DNA from: JAFGAS01 sp963809875
Lineage (GTDB): Bacteria > Desulfobacterota > Zymogenia > Zymogenales > Zymogenaceae
Direction of reading: 5' to 3'
Assembly (NCBI GenBank): GCA_963809875.1
Contig: CAWELC010000005.1
Span: 124,001-188,000 of the forward strand
Length of the DNA stretch: 64,000 bases
Shown here: piece after piece, positions 38,381 through 46,826 of the stretch
Layout of the letters: each line of letters begins with the position of its first letter
Numbering within the stretch: the stretch's first letter is position 1
Made by a program: the position numbers and the translations under genes
The notes under the pieces: model-generated
The model's input: only the letters and a program-made list of their open reading frames with translations
Database searches by the model: none
Told to the model about the DNA's origin: nothing

Positions 38381-39109
38381 TTACACGTCTTTCGCGTTCT
38401 GTATCTCTTTCATCCGATCTTCAATGTGCGAGAGGTGATCGAGCATCGCCCTTTGCGCGGCGGCCGGGTCGCGCGATTTGAGCGCCTGGACGACGGTGTG
38501 ATGATCCTTGATGGTCCGGCGCCTGACGTCAAGGCTTTCGGCGGTCCGTCGGCGGCTGAAGATGCTCAGCTGGCTTATCGAACGCATGAACAGCGCGAGG
38601 ATCTTGTTCCCGGTGGCCTCCAGGATTTTCCGATGCAGCTCGAGGTCAATTTCCAGAAAGGTCTCGGGATCATTCAGGGCTTGCTCAGCCTGCTTCAGGC
38701 AGGCTTCGAGCTCGGCGATCTCCTCGTCGGTGATGGTGTGGGCTGCAAGCTCGGCAATCCCCACCTCGAGGATCTTTCGCGCTTCAAAGAGCTCAATATA
38801 GGTCGAATCGTTGAGAGTAAAGATAATGTCGAGATGTTCGACGAGGCGTTCCGGCTCCAGCGACGTGATGTACGTCCCCGAGCCCTGGCGGTTGTCGATG
38901 ATATTCATTATCTGAAGGGCCCTGAGCGCTTCACGCAGCGAAGGACGGCTCACGTTCATCATCGCCGCAAGCTCCCTCTCGGGCGGCAGCCGATCCCCCG
39001 GACGCAGCTGCTTTTCTTTGATGAGGTTCAGCAGCGAGTGCGCGATCTTCTCCGAGAGGACGTCCCTCTTGAGCGACTCGTAGGGGATATCGGCTATCTT
39101 CTTGCTCAT
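38381..39109 (-). CDS. GntR/FadR-subfamily transcriptional regulator
   Basis: A 242-residue regulator. The winged helix-turn-helix is at residues ~18-80 (LRPGDRLPPERELAAMMNVS and SRPSLREALRAL). The C-terminal FCD domain has the metal-ligand pattern around LELHRKILEATGNKIL and KDHHTVVQAL. FCD regulators typically sense hexuronates, gluconate or other organic acids. This suits the kinase/aldolase genes downstream. Its ATG overlaps the TGA of the SDR gene as ATGA; a longer open frame that seems to fuse it with the SDR is an artefact of the frameshift in that gene. Confidence 0.9.
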   Translation of the reverse strand: MSKKIADIPYESLKRDVLSEKIAHSLLNLIKEKQLRPGDRLPPERELAAMMNVSRPSLREALRALQIMNIIDNRQGSGTYITSLEPERLVEHLDIIFTLNDSTYIELFEARKILEVGIAELAAHTITDEEIAELEACLKQAEQALNDPETFLEIDLELHRKILEATGNKILALFMRSISQLSIFSRRRTAESLDVRRRTIKDHHTVVQALKSRDPAAAQRAMLDHLSHIEDRMKEIQNAKDV

Positions 39110-39880
39110 TTTGCTACCCACCCGCAGTCGACCAGGAGGTCGGTGCCGGTGATGAACGAGGCCGTGTCGCCGGCCAGAAAGTATATCGACTCGGCGATCT
39201 CCGACGGATCGGCCCAGCGCTTGAAGGCCTGCTCGGCCTCCCTGATCTTCTTTACCTCGTCGTAGCTCTTTCCGGTCTTCTCCGACTCGATGCGGATGTC
39301 GCTTCGCAGCATCGGCGTATCCACGGAGCCGGGGCTCACGGAATTGACGCGGATGCCGTACGGCGCCAGCTCCCACGCGAGCGCCCTCGTGAGGGCAATG
39401 ACCGCGCCCTTGGTCGCACCGTAGATGCGAATGATCGACCTGCCCGACGTGGCCCGATACCGAGCCCATGTTCACGATCGACCCGCTCTTTTGCTTCTTC
39501 ATGACGCGAATGACGTGCTTGCAGAAGAGGAAAATCCCGCCCAGGTTCACGTTCACCACCCTCTGATACTCGTCCCACCGAATCTCATCGAGGGGGCGGA
39601 CCAAAACGATCCCCGCGTTGTTGTTGAGCACGTCGATGCGGCCGTGCTTTTCCACCGTCTTTTCGACAACCGAGGCGACATCGTTCTCGGCGGCGACGTC
39701 GCACACGAAGAAGTCGCACACGCCGCCGTCGGATTCTATTTCTCTGCTGATCTCATGGCCCCGATCGACGATATCGACCATCACGACGGCATATCCCCTG
39801 CGGGCAAACAGGCGTGCGGACGCCTCTCCGATCCCGTTGGCGGCCCCCGTGATCAGTGCCACTTTTTTTGACGTATTCAT
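39106..39880 (-). CDS. SDR family dehydrogenase (frameshifted)
   Basis: A short-chain dehydrogenase of about 257 residues. The first part (39880 to ~39432) has ALITGAANGIGEASARLFA, NNNAGIVLV and NMGSVSGHVGQVDHS. Removing one C near 39431 restores IYGATKGAVIALTRALAWEL with the catalytic YxxxK, and then SVSPGSVDTPML to the stop at 39106. The classical asparagine is in NNNAG and the catalytic serine in GSVSG. It should oxidise a hydroxyl of a sugar or sugar acid with NAD(P). It starts three bases after the BKACE gene and overlaps the GntR gene by four bases. Confidence 0.82.
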
Positions 39881-39883
39881 GGC

Positions 39884-40671
39884 TCAGCTCCTCTCCAGTC
39901 CAAGGATGTGGCGCGCCTGGGCGACCGTCGCGACGGGCCTGCCGAGCGAGCGGGAGATCGACGCGATCTCTTCCACCAGCTCGTGCGTCGTGGCAAGGCC
40001 GCCCGACCGCGTATAGGGATAATCCTCGGTGCCGACGCGCACGTGGTCGCCCTCCAGGAGGCCGCCGCCAGTATCTTCATCTGGTCCTCGTGCATGATGC
40101 TCACGGTCACGGCCGAGCCCGGGGGAAGCAGTCTCTTCCGGTAGAGGTATTCCTCGACGGTGGGCGGGGACCACGTGCCTCCCGGCCAGCCGAAGAAGAG
40201 GGTCGTGATGTACGGCGGCCGGACCAGACCTTTATCGATCAGGTAGTTCAGGTTCCATATCGAGCCGGCGTGCCAGACCTCGAACTCGGGCGCGACGCCG
40301 TATTGCGCGCAGAGCGCGGCGTACTGCTCGAGCTCCTGTTTGGAGTGAAGCTTGAGGCAATCCAGCCGGGCGAAGGCCTCGTCGTGGTGATTCAGGATGA
40401 TGGAGATCTCATCGGATTTCTCCCTGAAGACGTCCATGCGCTCGTCTATCTCGAGGCTCGACATGCCGCTCTGAACGATGATATCGGTTGCTCCGCGAAC
40501 GGCCCGGATGACCTCGATCCACTGCCCCTCGGCGTGGGTGTGCAGCACCGACGCGCCGCGCTCCCTGCACAGCACTGCTTCTCGGGCGATGTCGTCCGGC
40601 GTCGTGGGGAACTTGACTTCGGGCTTCAACCAGCAGGTATTGGGTGTGGCGACGATAATAAGGGGATCCAT
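39884..40671 (-). CDS. BKACE family beta-keto acid cleavage enzyme (frameshifted)
   Basis: A protein of about 263 residues of the 3-keto-5-aminohexanoate cleavage (Kce/BKACE, formerly DUF849) family, zinc TIM-barrel enzymes that transfer an acetyl unit from acetyl-CoA to a beta-keto acid. It has VATPNTCWLKPE, the zinc-binding HTH of VLHTHAEGQW near residue 44, and EFEVWHAGSIWNL mid-way. Near 40065 one base seems to be missing; beyond it LLEGDHVRVGTEDYPYTRSG continues to the stop at 39884, matching the conserved C-terminal zinc and substrate region. The substrate is a beta-keto acid formed in this pathway (inference). Confidence 0.8.
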
Positions 40672-40707
40672 TTTCTGTCTCCTGTCCCGATTTCATCGGT
40701 GGGTCAA

Positions 40708-43489
40708 TCAGACGCTCAGTATATGTTTGTCCAGCGAGGTGATCTTCCGACATCCTGATGCGGTGACTACATAACAGTCTTCCACTCCGATGAGCGTCCT
40801 GTCGTAAGGCTCCCACGCCTCGATCTCAAATACCATGTTTTCTTCAAAGGGACGGTCCAGCACCGAGAGCGGACCGAACAAATGCTGCTCCTCGCATTCC
40901 AGGCCGATGCTGTGCCCCACCGCAAACGTCATCCCTTCGGACTTCTTGGACTGGTAGAAGGCCGTGGCCTCGGCGTTGAGCTCCTTGATGTTCACTCCCG
41001 GTTTGACGTGCCCTTCGTAATACTCCTGGAGCATGATAAGCCGATCGATGCTCTCGGCTGCGCCTTTCGGAACAGGACCCAGGACGACATGGCGATTCAC
41101 GTCGGCGACGTATCCCTGGTACACCGCGCCAAAATCAAACCGCGCTATGTCACCCTTCTTGAGGACCGTCCCGATACCAGGGGCCTCGGGGTCCGAATCG
41201 CCGATGGAGAGCGTCAGATGATCCCATACCTCGGCTCCCTGTTCTATCATGGTCTTCCGTGCAATCATGAGAAAGTCGTTATCGGTCATTCCTTCAGCGG
41301 AGGCCTTGATACAGGCGGTGATCGCCTTTTCGGTGATCTGTGTGGCTATCTCTATCCGGCGTATCTCCTCGTCCGTCTTGATGAGACGCATTTCCAAAAG
41401 TGCCTCGTCGGCCGTCACGATTTCGGGGGCCGCCTTCTGCCGCGCGAGATAGTCCAGGATATACTTCGGGCCCAGCGATTCCATGCCGATCCTTCCGCCT
41501 TCCATGCCCCATTTCTTTATCTTTGCCCCTATGGCCCGGCAGGTCTCTTTGGGCCCGATCGTCCCCCTATGATCGGCGATCCACGAGAACCTATCCACAC
41601 TCTGGAAGAGGGCCCAGTTGAACAGGGCGCAGTCGCCGTCACGGTTGATCATCGCAACGGTCGGGTACTGGTTGTTCAGCGCGAAGAGGATCGGATTGGG
41701 GCTGGCGTGCAGCGTCGGCATGCCGCTGGCGTAGAAGACGTTGACGGGCGTGGTCGCGATCAGGATATCCACGTCAAGCCTGTTGAGGATCTCCTTTATT
41801 CGGGTTCGATTAAAACCGATCGGGTTCATACGCTTCACCTCGGGAAGTTGTCTGTTGATGGGGACATGATCGGCAAGCGCCTCAAGGATGCTTCTCGTGC
41901 CCGCGCTCTTGGCCACCGCCGAAAGGTCGTCCCGGGTAGCCGCCTTGCCCGTCTCTGCGGAGAGGTAGCCCATCAGCACCGCCGCGATGGCGTTTTTTGC
42001 CTGCTCGGGGGTGAACTCCGGCTCCCGGTCTTCCAGGATGCACCGCGCGAAATACTCATCCTCGTTTCGCGCCGAGATGTTGTAGTAGAGGGGGAAGGGG
42101 GCATGCTCAATCTCGGGCTCGAACCACTGGTTCTTGTTCTCCCCCGCGGCGTCCTGGCTCGAAAAGATGCGGACCGGCCTGTCCCACATATGGTTTTCGA
42201 GGATTGTCCCCCTGGTACCGTAGATCTCCATGCTGTTAAAGGGCTGGGTCATCTGGGTGAAGCTCACGACAACCTCGCCGACGGCGCCTTTCGAGAACCG
42301 GACCATCGACAGGGCGTTGTCCTCCGCCTTCTCGGGAAGATTGGTCGCCTGTTTGGCGAGCAATGCCGTGACCGACTCAACCTCGTCCTCGAGGACCCAC
42401 TGGAGGGTCGCGAATTTATGCGCCCCCATATCCATGAACGAGCCGCCGCCCGCCTTGATGGGGTCGCCTTTCCAGAAATCGGGCTGCGTCATCCCTTCGA
42501 TCTCATCCACCCCTTCGTAGGCCCTCACGAGAAGGACGTCGCCGACCAGCCCCTGCTGTATGGCGTCATGGATATACTGATGGGCCGGCAGGAAGCGGTG
42601 GTTTTCCGCGATCATGAGCTTCACCCCGGCCTTTCGGGCCGCCTGTATCATCGCGTCGCAATCCTCCAGGGTCGTGGCCATGGGTTTCTCGCACAGGATG
42701 TGTTTGCCCGCCGCGGCTACCCGCGACACCAACTCCGCGTGAAAGACGTGCGGCACCATAATGAGGACCGCCTCGATATCGCTACCCAGGAACTCCTTCA
42801 AATCGCCGTAGGCCTCCATCTTGTTGGCTTTGTAGCGCTTGGCGACCTTCTCGGCGAGCTTCCGGTTCTTGTCGTAGACGGCCACGAACGTCAGGTAGGG
42901 CGAGCCGGCGCATGCCGCGCTGTGGAAACCCCACGCACTGCCCGCGCCGATCACCCCGAATTTAACCTGCCTCGTATCCGGACCGCCCTTCCTTTTTCCC
43001 GGGGCACCCTCCGAGAGGGGCCGGCCCGCCGTGTAGGGAGAGCCCGCCGGTGCGATATCCAGCTCGGAGAATACCAATTCGACCAGCGCCCCGAACTTGA
43101 TGGCGTCCGGGAGATTCCCGTCTATTTTGAATTGCCCGTTCATGTAAGCGGCCGTTGCGTCGGCCTGGCCGGTAAAAATGCCCGCGGCAAGCGCGGCCTC
43201 CATTTCCAGCGTGATATCCGGCGCTTGGACCTCACCCTGCGCCCATCTCGAAGGTCTGATCCCGGATAACGAGATAAACGGGGCCGTAACCCTTGAGATT
43301 GAACTGGAACTTCCGGTCGAATCCGTCGACCTCATCCCTGGTCTCGTCAAGATCGTTGGCAACCTGGACGAAGAGCGTGAAGTAGTCCGGAAGATCCCGT
43401 TGCCCGAAGGTCCCCGCCTCGAGCTTCTCCACGACGGCCTGTTTTAACGACTCATCGACTTTCTGCGTTTTGTCTGCTTTCCATCCCAT
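40708..43489 (-). CDS. Three-part fusion: SCP2 domain, Gfo/Idh/MocA dehydrogenase, M24 peptidase-like enzyme (frameshift in SCP2 part)
   Basis: About 927 residues after joining two frames. ATG 43489 opens an SCP2-type sterol-carrier domain (WKADKTQKVDESL, FDRKFQFNLKGYGPVYLVI). An extra G near 43240 shifts the frame before EVQAPDITLEMEAALAA and INGREDIENT-type binding tail QFKIDGNLPDAIKFGALVE. A 30-residue Gly/Pro linker leads to a Gfo/Idh/MocA domain: VKFGVIGAGSAWGFH, CEKPMATTLEDC, GGGSFMDMGAHKF. An M24 domain follows from about residue 555 with all five metal ligands (DFGAVYQGYVADV, GHSIG, EIEAWEP, VED). No usable start codon exists before the dehydrogenase domain. ATG 41829 before the M24 part has GAGGTG upstream, so that part may also be made alone. 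Confidence 0.75.
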
Positions 43490-43582
43490 GATTCCGTATA
43501 CCTCCTGCCTCTCTCCTGTATGGTGGCCGGTTGAAAGACATTCCATCGGCCGTTTGCGCCGCGTGCGCGGCGTTTAAGTGCG

Positions 43583-44710
43583 TCACACGGAGACAATCTC
43601 GCGCGCCATCCCGGTGAGCCGTACCGGCGCGGCATCGGTTGTGAGGAAGGTCTCCTCGTCGCCGACCTCCACCCCCTCTTCGTAGCCGGTGTAGAGCTCG
43701 ATGTTGATGACCATTCCGGGCTGAAGGGTAAGATCCGTCCCGCTGTAGAGCCACACCTCCTCGGTTGCAAGCCCCATGGAATGGCCCACGTTGATGATGA
43801 ACGGGCTCAGCCCGTTCTTCTCATAGAGAGCCGTTGCCGCCTCATGCAGCTGCTTTGCCGTCGTGCCGGCCACGAGCATCGTGCCGATCTCATCCACGAT
43901 TTGGCACATCGTGGCGTGAAGATTGGCCAGCTTATCCGGGACGATGCCTGTGTAGGCGTGCCTGCGGATGTCGGATGCGTAGCCGTAGAGGCTTGCCCCG
44001 ATGTCGATGGCGACGAGCCTCTCCTTTTGGAGGGTTTCGTCGATGGAGACCTCGGGGTTGGAAGTGCCGAAGGAGATGGTCGTGTGGCCGACGCCGGTGG
44101 CGCCGTTTCTGATCATCCGGTACTTGGCTTCCTGGATCAGCTCGGGACGGCCCATGCCGGGCCGGACGATCGTCAGGAGCTCGCCCATGGTCGCCTCCGC
44201 GACGGCGGTGCTCTTCTTGATCATCTGGATCTCCTGGGGAGATTTGATGATCCGAAGCGACAGCATGATATCGTCGATGACCGCGAGGTCCTTCGGCCTG
44301 CCTTCCTGTTGGATGATCCGGACGGCAAACCACGGGCAGGTCGATTCGACGCCGACGCGCTTGCCCCCGAGGGCGCGGGCGACGATGAGATTTTTCAGCA
44401 CATCGACCGCTCCCTTGAGATCGATGTAGACCTCGACGTGATCCGCGGCGTACTCGACGCCGCTTAGTATCGCGCCCACCCACGCCACGAGCGTTACGCG
44501 GCCGTCGGCCTCGATGAAAGCGAAGAAGGGAAATTGGTTTTTCAATGCGTAGAGGATCGGGTTACCGCTGGCCGGCATACACGGGTAGCCGGTGGTATAC
44601 AGGACGTTCTCGGGTGTGGAAAGGACAATTGCATCGATATTTTTGTCTTTCATCAACGCGATGAGCCGCGACCGATCCAATCCGATGGCATGAAATTTTG
44701 CGGGTATCAT
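43583..44710 (-). CDS. M24 family metallopeptidase (Xaa-Pro dipeptidase/creatinase type)
   Basis: A 375-residue pita-bread-fold protein with an N-terminal creatinase-type domain (residues 1-140, starting IPAKFHAIGLDRSRL) and a C-terminal M24 domain. The five metal ligands of the peptidase group are present: the two Asp of DIGASLYGYASDI, His of GHSMGLA, Glu of INIELYTGYE and Glu of GDEETF. It could cleave an amide or peptide-like bond, or act on a small guanidino or amido compound. It is the first gene of the long minus-strand operon behind a strong promoter. It is a paralogue of the M24 part of the fusion protein just downstream. Confidence 0.85.
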   Translation of the reverse strand: MIPAKFHAIGLDRSRLIALMKDKNIDAIVLSTPENVLYTTGYPCMPASGNPILYALKNQFPFFAFIEADGRVTLVAWVGAILSGVEYAADHVEVYIDLKGAVDVLKNLIVARALGGKRVGVESTCPWFAVRIIQQEGRPKDLAVIDDIMLSLRIIKSPQEIQMIKKSTAVAEATMGELLTIVRPGMGRPELIQEAKYRMIRNGATGVGHTTISFGTSNPEVSIDETLQKERLVAIDIGASLYGYASDIRRHAYTGIVPDKLANLHATMCQIVDEIGTMLVAGTTAKQLHEAATALYEKNGLSPFIINVGHSMGLATEEVWLYSGTDLTLQPGMVINIELYTGYEEGVEVGDEETFLTTDAAPVRLTGMAREIVSV

Positions 44711-44759
44711 ACGAAACCTCTCCGATTACGCAAGCGGCCGGGACCCGATAATTGGATAT

Positions 44760-44772
44760 TTGGTCATACCAA
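44760..44772. promoter_or_regulatory. Palindrome TTGGTCATACCAA, candidate operator
   Basis: A perfect 5-bp inverted repeat (TTGGT/ACCAA) around a 3-base centre lies just downstream of the minus-strand -10 box, at the expected transcription start of the M24 operon. This is a good place for a repressor. The divergently encoded IclR-type protein is the obvious candidate to bind it. Function is inferred. Confidence 0.45.
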
Positions 44773-44774
44773 TG

Positions 44775-44803
44775 TACATATCGTTTTCTCTTTTCCTTGT
44801 CAA
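44775..44803 (-). promoter_or_regulatory. Sigma70-type promoter of the M24/sugar-acid operon
   Basis: On the minus strand TTGACA (44803-44798) is followed by exactly 17 bases and TATGTA (44780-44775). The ATG of the M24 gene lies at 44710, giving a leader of roughly 55-60 bases. This is the best match upstream of the long minus-strand operon. Confidence 0.7.
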
Positions 44804-44983
44804 GATAAAAGTGCGTGCCGGAATGAACTAAGAAAAGATGCGGCTGCGTCCCCCCGTGACGGCTCACGCGGGGCGATGGGCAAGGCAACGATCCGGCAAG
44901 AGTTCAATGGATCTGCGCGAAATGCGGATAAGATGTCGAGAAAAACGCTTGAGGTAGAGAAGAGGTATCCTCGACCAATTTTC

Positions 44984-45012
44984 TTGACTTCATTGTTGCA
45001 ATGGTCTATGTT
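44984..45012 (+). promoter_or_regulatory. Sigma70-type promoter of the IclR gene
   Basis: TTGACT at 44984-44989, a spacer of exactly 17 bases and TATGTT at 45007-45012 give a good promoter match pointing at the IclR gene. The predicted transcript begins near 45019, which excludes the upstream ATG at 45001 and supports ATG 45073. Confidence 0.65.
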
Positions 45013-45028
45013 CGGCAATATCATATCA

Positions 45029-45047
45029 TGTTCGATATCGTTGAACA
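45029..45047. promoter_or_regulatory. Inverted repeat TGTTC-N9-GAACA, candidate IclR autoregulatory site
   Basis: Arms TGTTC and GAACA are separated by nine bases, and a further TGTTCG lies at 45009-45014 as a direct repeat. The site lies just after the predicted transcription start of the IclR gene, where binding would repress it. Only symmetry and position support this. Confidence 0.35.
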
Positions 45048-45072
45048 GCGCCCGCCAGGGAGATATTCGCAG

Positions 45073-45867
45073 ATGAGTGTCCAGTCGGTACGCAAGGCCA
45101 TCGATATACTTTCCCTCTTTTCCCACACCAGACCGCAGTTGGGGATCACCGAGATCAGCAAGGACATCGGTTTGCCGAAGGCTACGGTTCACGGCATCGT
45201 AAAGACCCTCGTCCAGCAGGGATTCCTCACGCAGGACGCGGCGACGAACAGATACAGCCTCGGTCTCAGAATCTACGAGCTTGGAACCATCCTTTCCGGC
45301 ACCCTTAAGATAAACCTCGTCGGTCACGGGCCCGTCCACCGTCTCGCGCAGAAACATTCCGTCATGGTACGGCTCGCCCTCTGGGACCACGGGAGCGCAT
45401 TCGTCACGATGAACCGTTTCCCCTCGACCGAGGTGACGCAGACGCAGCTGTTGGGTCCCCGGATTCCCGCCTATTGTACGGCCCTCGGCAAGTCGATGCT
45501 CGCGTTTCTCTCACCGGATGAACAGTATAGGTATCTCGAAAATACGGAGCTTGCGCCCTACACACCCCAGACCATCGTAAGCAGGCCCGCGCTTATAGAA
45601 GAATTGGACCTCACAAAAAAACGGGGGTATGCGATGGACTGTCAGGAATACGTCCCGGGACATTTCTGCATCGGCGCACCCATATTTAACCGAACCGGTC
45701 TCGCGATAGCCGCCGTCAGCCTTTCGGTGCAACCGCCGGAGCTCATCGAGGAGCTCCCTTGTGTACTCGTGCAGGACCTGATCCAGTCCTCGGTCGAAAT
45801 CTCGATGTCCATGGGCTACGCGGCCGAGGCGGCTTCCCGGGGGATGTCGACCGGGGCGCTGCTGTAG
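45073..45867 (+). CDS. IclR family transcriptional regulator
   Basis: A 264-residue regulator. The winged helix-turn-helix is at residues ~5-65 (SVRKAIDILSLFSH, LGITEISKDIGLPKATVH). The C-terminal effector domain has IPAYCTALGKSMLAFL and GYAMDCQEYVPGHFCIGAPI, the usual ligand-binding segment. IclR proteins often control sugar-acid and aromatic-acid catabolism. It is transcribed away from the M24/sugar-acid operon, and two inverted repeats between the genes suggest it controls both. GGGAGA lies about ten bases before the chosen ATG. Confidence 0.88.
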   Translation: MSVQSVRKAIDILSLFSHTRPQLGITEISKDIGLPKATVHGIVKTLVQQGFLTQDAATNRYSLGLRIYELGTILSGTLKINLVGHGPVHRLAQKHSVMVRLALWDHGSAFVTMNRFPSTEVTQTQLLGPRIPAYCTALGKSMLAFLSPDEQYRYLENTELAPYTPQTIVSRPALIEELDLTKKRGYAMDCQEYVPGHFCIGAPIFNRTGLAIAAVSLSVQPPELIEELPCVLVQDLIQSSVEISMSMGYAAEAASRGMSTGALL

Positions 45868-46085
45868 GGTAAGGCGATAGACCGGTGTGTCAGGATGGTT
45901 TGCCCACGATGAGCCTAAGAGCCCCGGGGAACTGCGGCGCGGTTGCCGCGCGCAAAAACTGAAATGAACGTAAGAGACTTTATCGTGTGATAGACGTGAT
46001 AGAATATATGAGCAAGTGGTGACGGCGTTGATCACGGAGTTAGGGATTGTCCTTTGAGAAATGGGTATTTAAAAGGAGGTTCCTT

Positions 46086-46556
46086 ATGGCTGATCAAAGC
46101 AAAGCGCGGCCCTGGATGTCGGTGGTGTTTGGTTTCGTAGCCGGTTTCCTGGCCACCCTGATCTTTCATCAACTGGTGCTGGCCTTGCTCCACGCAGTGG
46201 GCCTGGCATCCTACGAGCCATTCTCGATGGCGGCAACGCGACCGTTCGGGGTGCCGGCGGTGATCTCTCTCTCATTCTGGGGGGGTGTCTGGGGCATCTT
46301 ATTTGCCCTGGTAGACCGCTGGTTTCCGCGCGGGTTCGGTTACTGGGTAACGGCCTTTCTATTTGGCGCTGTTCTCGCCTCACTGGTCGCCCTCTTGATG
46401 GTGCTGCCGATGAAGGGACAACCCATGGGCGGTGGCTGGAAGCTGCCTCTGCTCGTGACCGCATTTATTGCCAACGGCTCCTGGGGAGTCGGCACGGGTG
46501 TCTTCCTCAAGGTATTACGGAACTGGTTTGGGAAGAAGCCGAAGGGGAAGAAATAG
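46086..46556 (+). CDS. Small four-helix membrane protein of unknown function
   Basis: A 156-residue protein with four predicted membrane helices (starting VVFGFVAGFLATLIFHQLVL, then around residues 60-80, 88-112 and 122-145) and a basic C-terminal tail ending GKKPKGKK. AAGGAGG stands seven bases before the ATG, a near-ideal ribosome site, so the gene is well expressed if transcribed. I recognise no characterised family or catalytic motif. It stands alone between the IclR gene and the dehydratase operon, with more than 200 bases on each side. Confidence 0.75.
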   Translation: MADQSKARPWMSVVFGFVAGFLATLIFHQLVLALLHAVGLASYEPFSMAATRPFGVPAVISLSFWGGVWGILFALVDRWFPRGFGYWVTAFLFGAVLASLVALLMVLPMKGQPMGGGWKLPLLVTAFIANGSWGVGTGVFLKVLRNWFGKKPKGKK

Positions 46557-46744
46557 AGCGAATCGATGACGTGATAAGCGCCGAGCCTGGATTGTGCGTG
46601 ACGTATCTTCGACCGGCGGTTTCTGCGAGTCCGATGCCGACGTAACGCGGCTCCTTTGCCGGGAGAGAGCGACTCCTCGTACGATTGACGGCGGCACGGA
46701 GACGATCCTTCAACGGTAGCCGACAGGGGTTCTTTCACTTGCGC

Positions 46745-46767
46745 GGGGGCGCCGACCGGGCGCCCCC
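46745..46767. other. GC-rich stem-loop upstream of the dehydratase operon
   Basis: GGGGGCGCC and GGCGCCCCC form a perfect nine-base stem around a five-base loop. There is no T-run on either side, so it is not a classic intrinsic terminator. It lies 188 bases after the small membrane protein gene and 59 bases before the dehydratase start. It could limit read-through or act in the leader RNA. Confidence 0.4.
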
Positions 46768-46826
46768 ATCTCATTATGTCCAAGAGCGAACGATATGTGT
46801 CGTGACCTGCCATCAGAGGGGAATAT

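Larger units (their letters stand above)
44711..45072. other. Divergent control region between M24 operon and IclR gene, 362 bases
   Basis: This stretch carries two face-away promoters (minus 44775-44803, plus 44984-45012) and two inverted repeats positioned as operators (44760-44772 and 45029-45047). An open frame from 45001 exists, but transcription from the plus promoter would start near 45019, so it is not the IclR start. Nothing else gene-like is seen. Confidence 0.6.

Noticed and set aside
39110..39431. Apparent SDR-GntR fusion protein
   Set aside because: The region joining the two is out-of-frame SDR sequence (Arg/His/Gly-rich). The true SDR C-terminus is in another frame and ends with an ATGA overlap at the GntR start.
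40882..43269. 795-codon open frame on the plus strand
   Set aside because: It lies wholly opposite the dehydrogenase-M24 fusion gene, is rich in His, Arg and Gly without any domain motif, and is a shadow of a GC-rich coding strand.
45001..45072. 24-residue N-terminal extension of the IclR protein from ATG 45001
   Set aside because: It overlaps the -10 box and predicted transcription start of the gene's promoter; ATG 45073 matches the family N-terminus.
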